Below, piece by piece: positions 6,120 through 6,266 of a stretch of 6,266 nt of DNA. The stretch is from assembly GCA_019309605.1 (NCBI GenBank), contig JAFDFW010000135.1:1-6266 (forward strand), written 5' to 3'. Source of the stretch: Deltaproteobacteria bacterium. GTDB taxonomy: Bacteria > Myxococcota_A > Polyangia > Polyangiales > Houyiibacteriaceae. Numbering within the stretch: the first letter of the stretch is position 1; every line of letters begins with the position of its first letter. Under the pieces are notes generated by a model. It did not search any database. It was given only the letters and a program-made list of their open reading frames with translations, and was not told the origin of the DNA. The translations under genes and the position numbers were made by a program.

Positions 6120-6266
6120 CGCGAGCCCGTAATTTGCAGGTATTCCGCAACTGCGGGCCCCAGCCCGGTGAAAACAGCCCGCGCCATCAGGGCGTGCCCA
6201 ATCGAGACCTCGTCGATGTGCGGCAAGGTCAGGAAGGTCGGCAGGTTTGCGAGGTCGAGGTCATGC
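6116..6266 (-). CDS. pdxJ: Pyridoxine 5'-phosphate synthase, C-terminal 49 residues
   Basis: The minus-strand frame from the right edge reads HDLDLANLPTFLTLPHIDEV, then SIGHALMARAVFTGLGPAVA, then EYLQITGSR and a TGA at 6116-6118. This matches the end of PdxJ, where AGH(D/G)LNxxN...SIGHAL...GLxxAVxxYL is conserved. PdxJ is a cytoplasmic TIM-barrel enzyme that condenses 1-deoxyxylulose 5-phosphate with 3-amino-2-oxopropyl phosphate in DXP-dependent vitamin B6 synthesis. The first codon visible corresponds to the catalytic His of the 'AGH' loop, and the Gly-His of SIGHAL belongs to the phosphate-binding site. The rest of the gene lies outside the window. Its stop is 33 bp before the SDR start on the same strand, so read-through into the SDR unit is possible. 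The fragment is too short for the usual ORF length cutoffs. Confidence 0.85.
   Translation of the reverse strand, partial: HDLDLANLPTFLTLPHIDEVSIGHALMARAVFTGLGPAVAEYLQITGSR

Overview
The window is GC-rich bacterial DNA, densely coded, with no RNA gene, CRISPR array, insertion sequence or integrase visible. The gene content is a lipid-transfer/SCP-x-type thiolase, a CcmH variant with widely spaced cysteines, a CNT nucleoside transporter, a sulfotransferase, a DUF1214 protein, a lipid-type SDR and PdxJ. Together with GC-rich codon use this suggests an environmental Gram-negative, perhaps a myxobacterial or other 'deltaproteobacterial' lineage. That placement rests on remembered gene content and is weak.

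Layout: bases 1-789 (+) hold the C-terminal two thirds of a thiolase-like protein that begins outside the window. A short hexanucleotide tandem repeat (792-829) separates it from a convergent gene. Everything to the right is on the minus strand. In transcription order, from the right edge leftwards, it runs: the end of pdxJ (6266-6116), a short-chain dehydrogenase/reductase (6082-5129), a DUF1214 protein (5119-4019), a sulfotransferase (4022-2742), a palindromic hairpin (2742-2720), a concentrative nucleoside transporter (2697-1384), a 98-bp gap, and a small CcmH-like membrane protein (1285-833).

The SDR, DUF1214 and sulfotransferase genes are tightly packed (9-bp gap, then 4-bp overlap) and almost certainly form one transcription unit. 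They probably act together on a hydroxylated lipid or sterol-like substrate: oxidoreduction by the SDR, sulfonation by the sulfotransferase, and an unknown DUF1214 step. The substrate is not readable from sequence. The hairpin just after the sulfotransferase stop is a plausible end of that unit, so the transporter and the CcmH-like gene may be expressed separately.

The most notable observation is that the SDR reads cleanly but lacks the segment that should hold the TGxxxGxG dinucleotide-binding motif, apparently through an in-frame deletion of about 20 codons, while the catalytic Ser-Tyr-Lys are kept. Other points of interest are non-canonical catalytic positions in the thiolase-like protein, a C-x7-C spacing in the CcmH-like protein, the palindrome, and a TTGACA promoter-like element overlapping the pdxJ stop codon.
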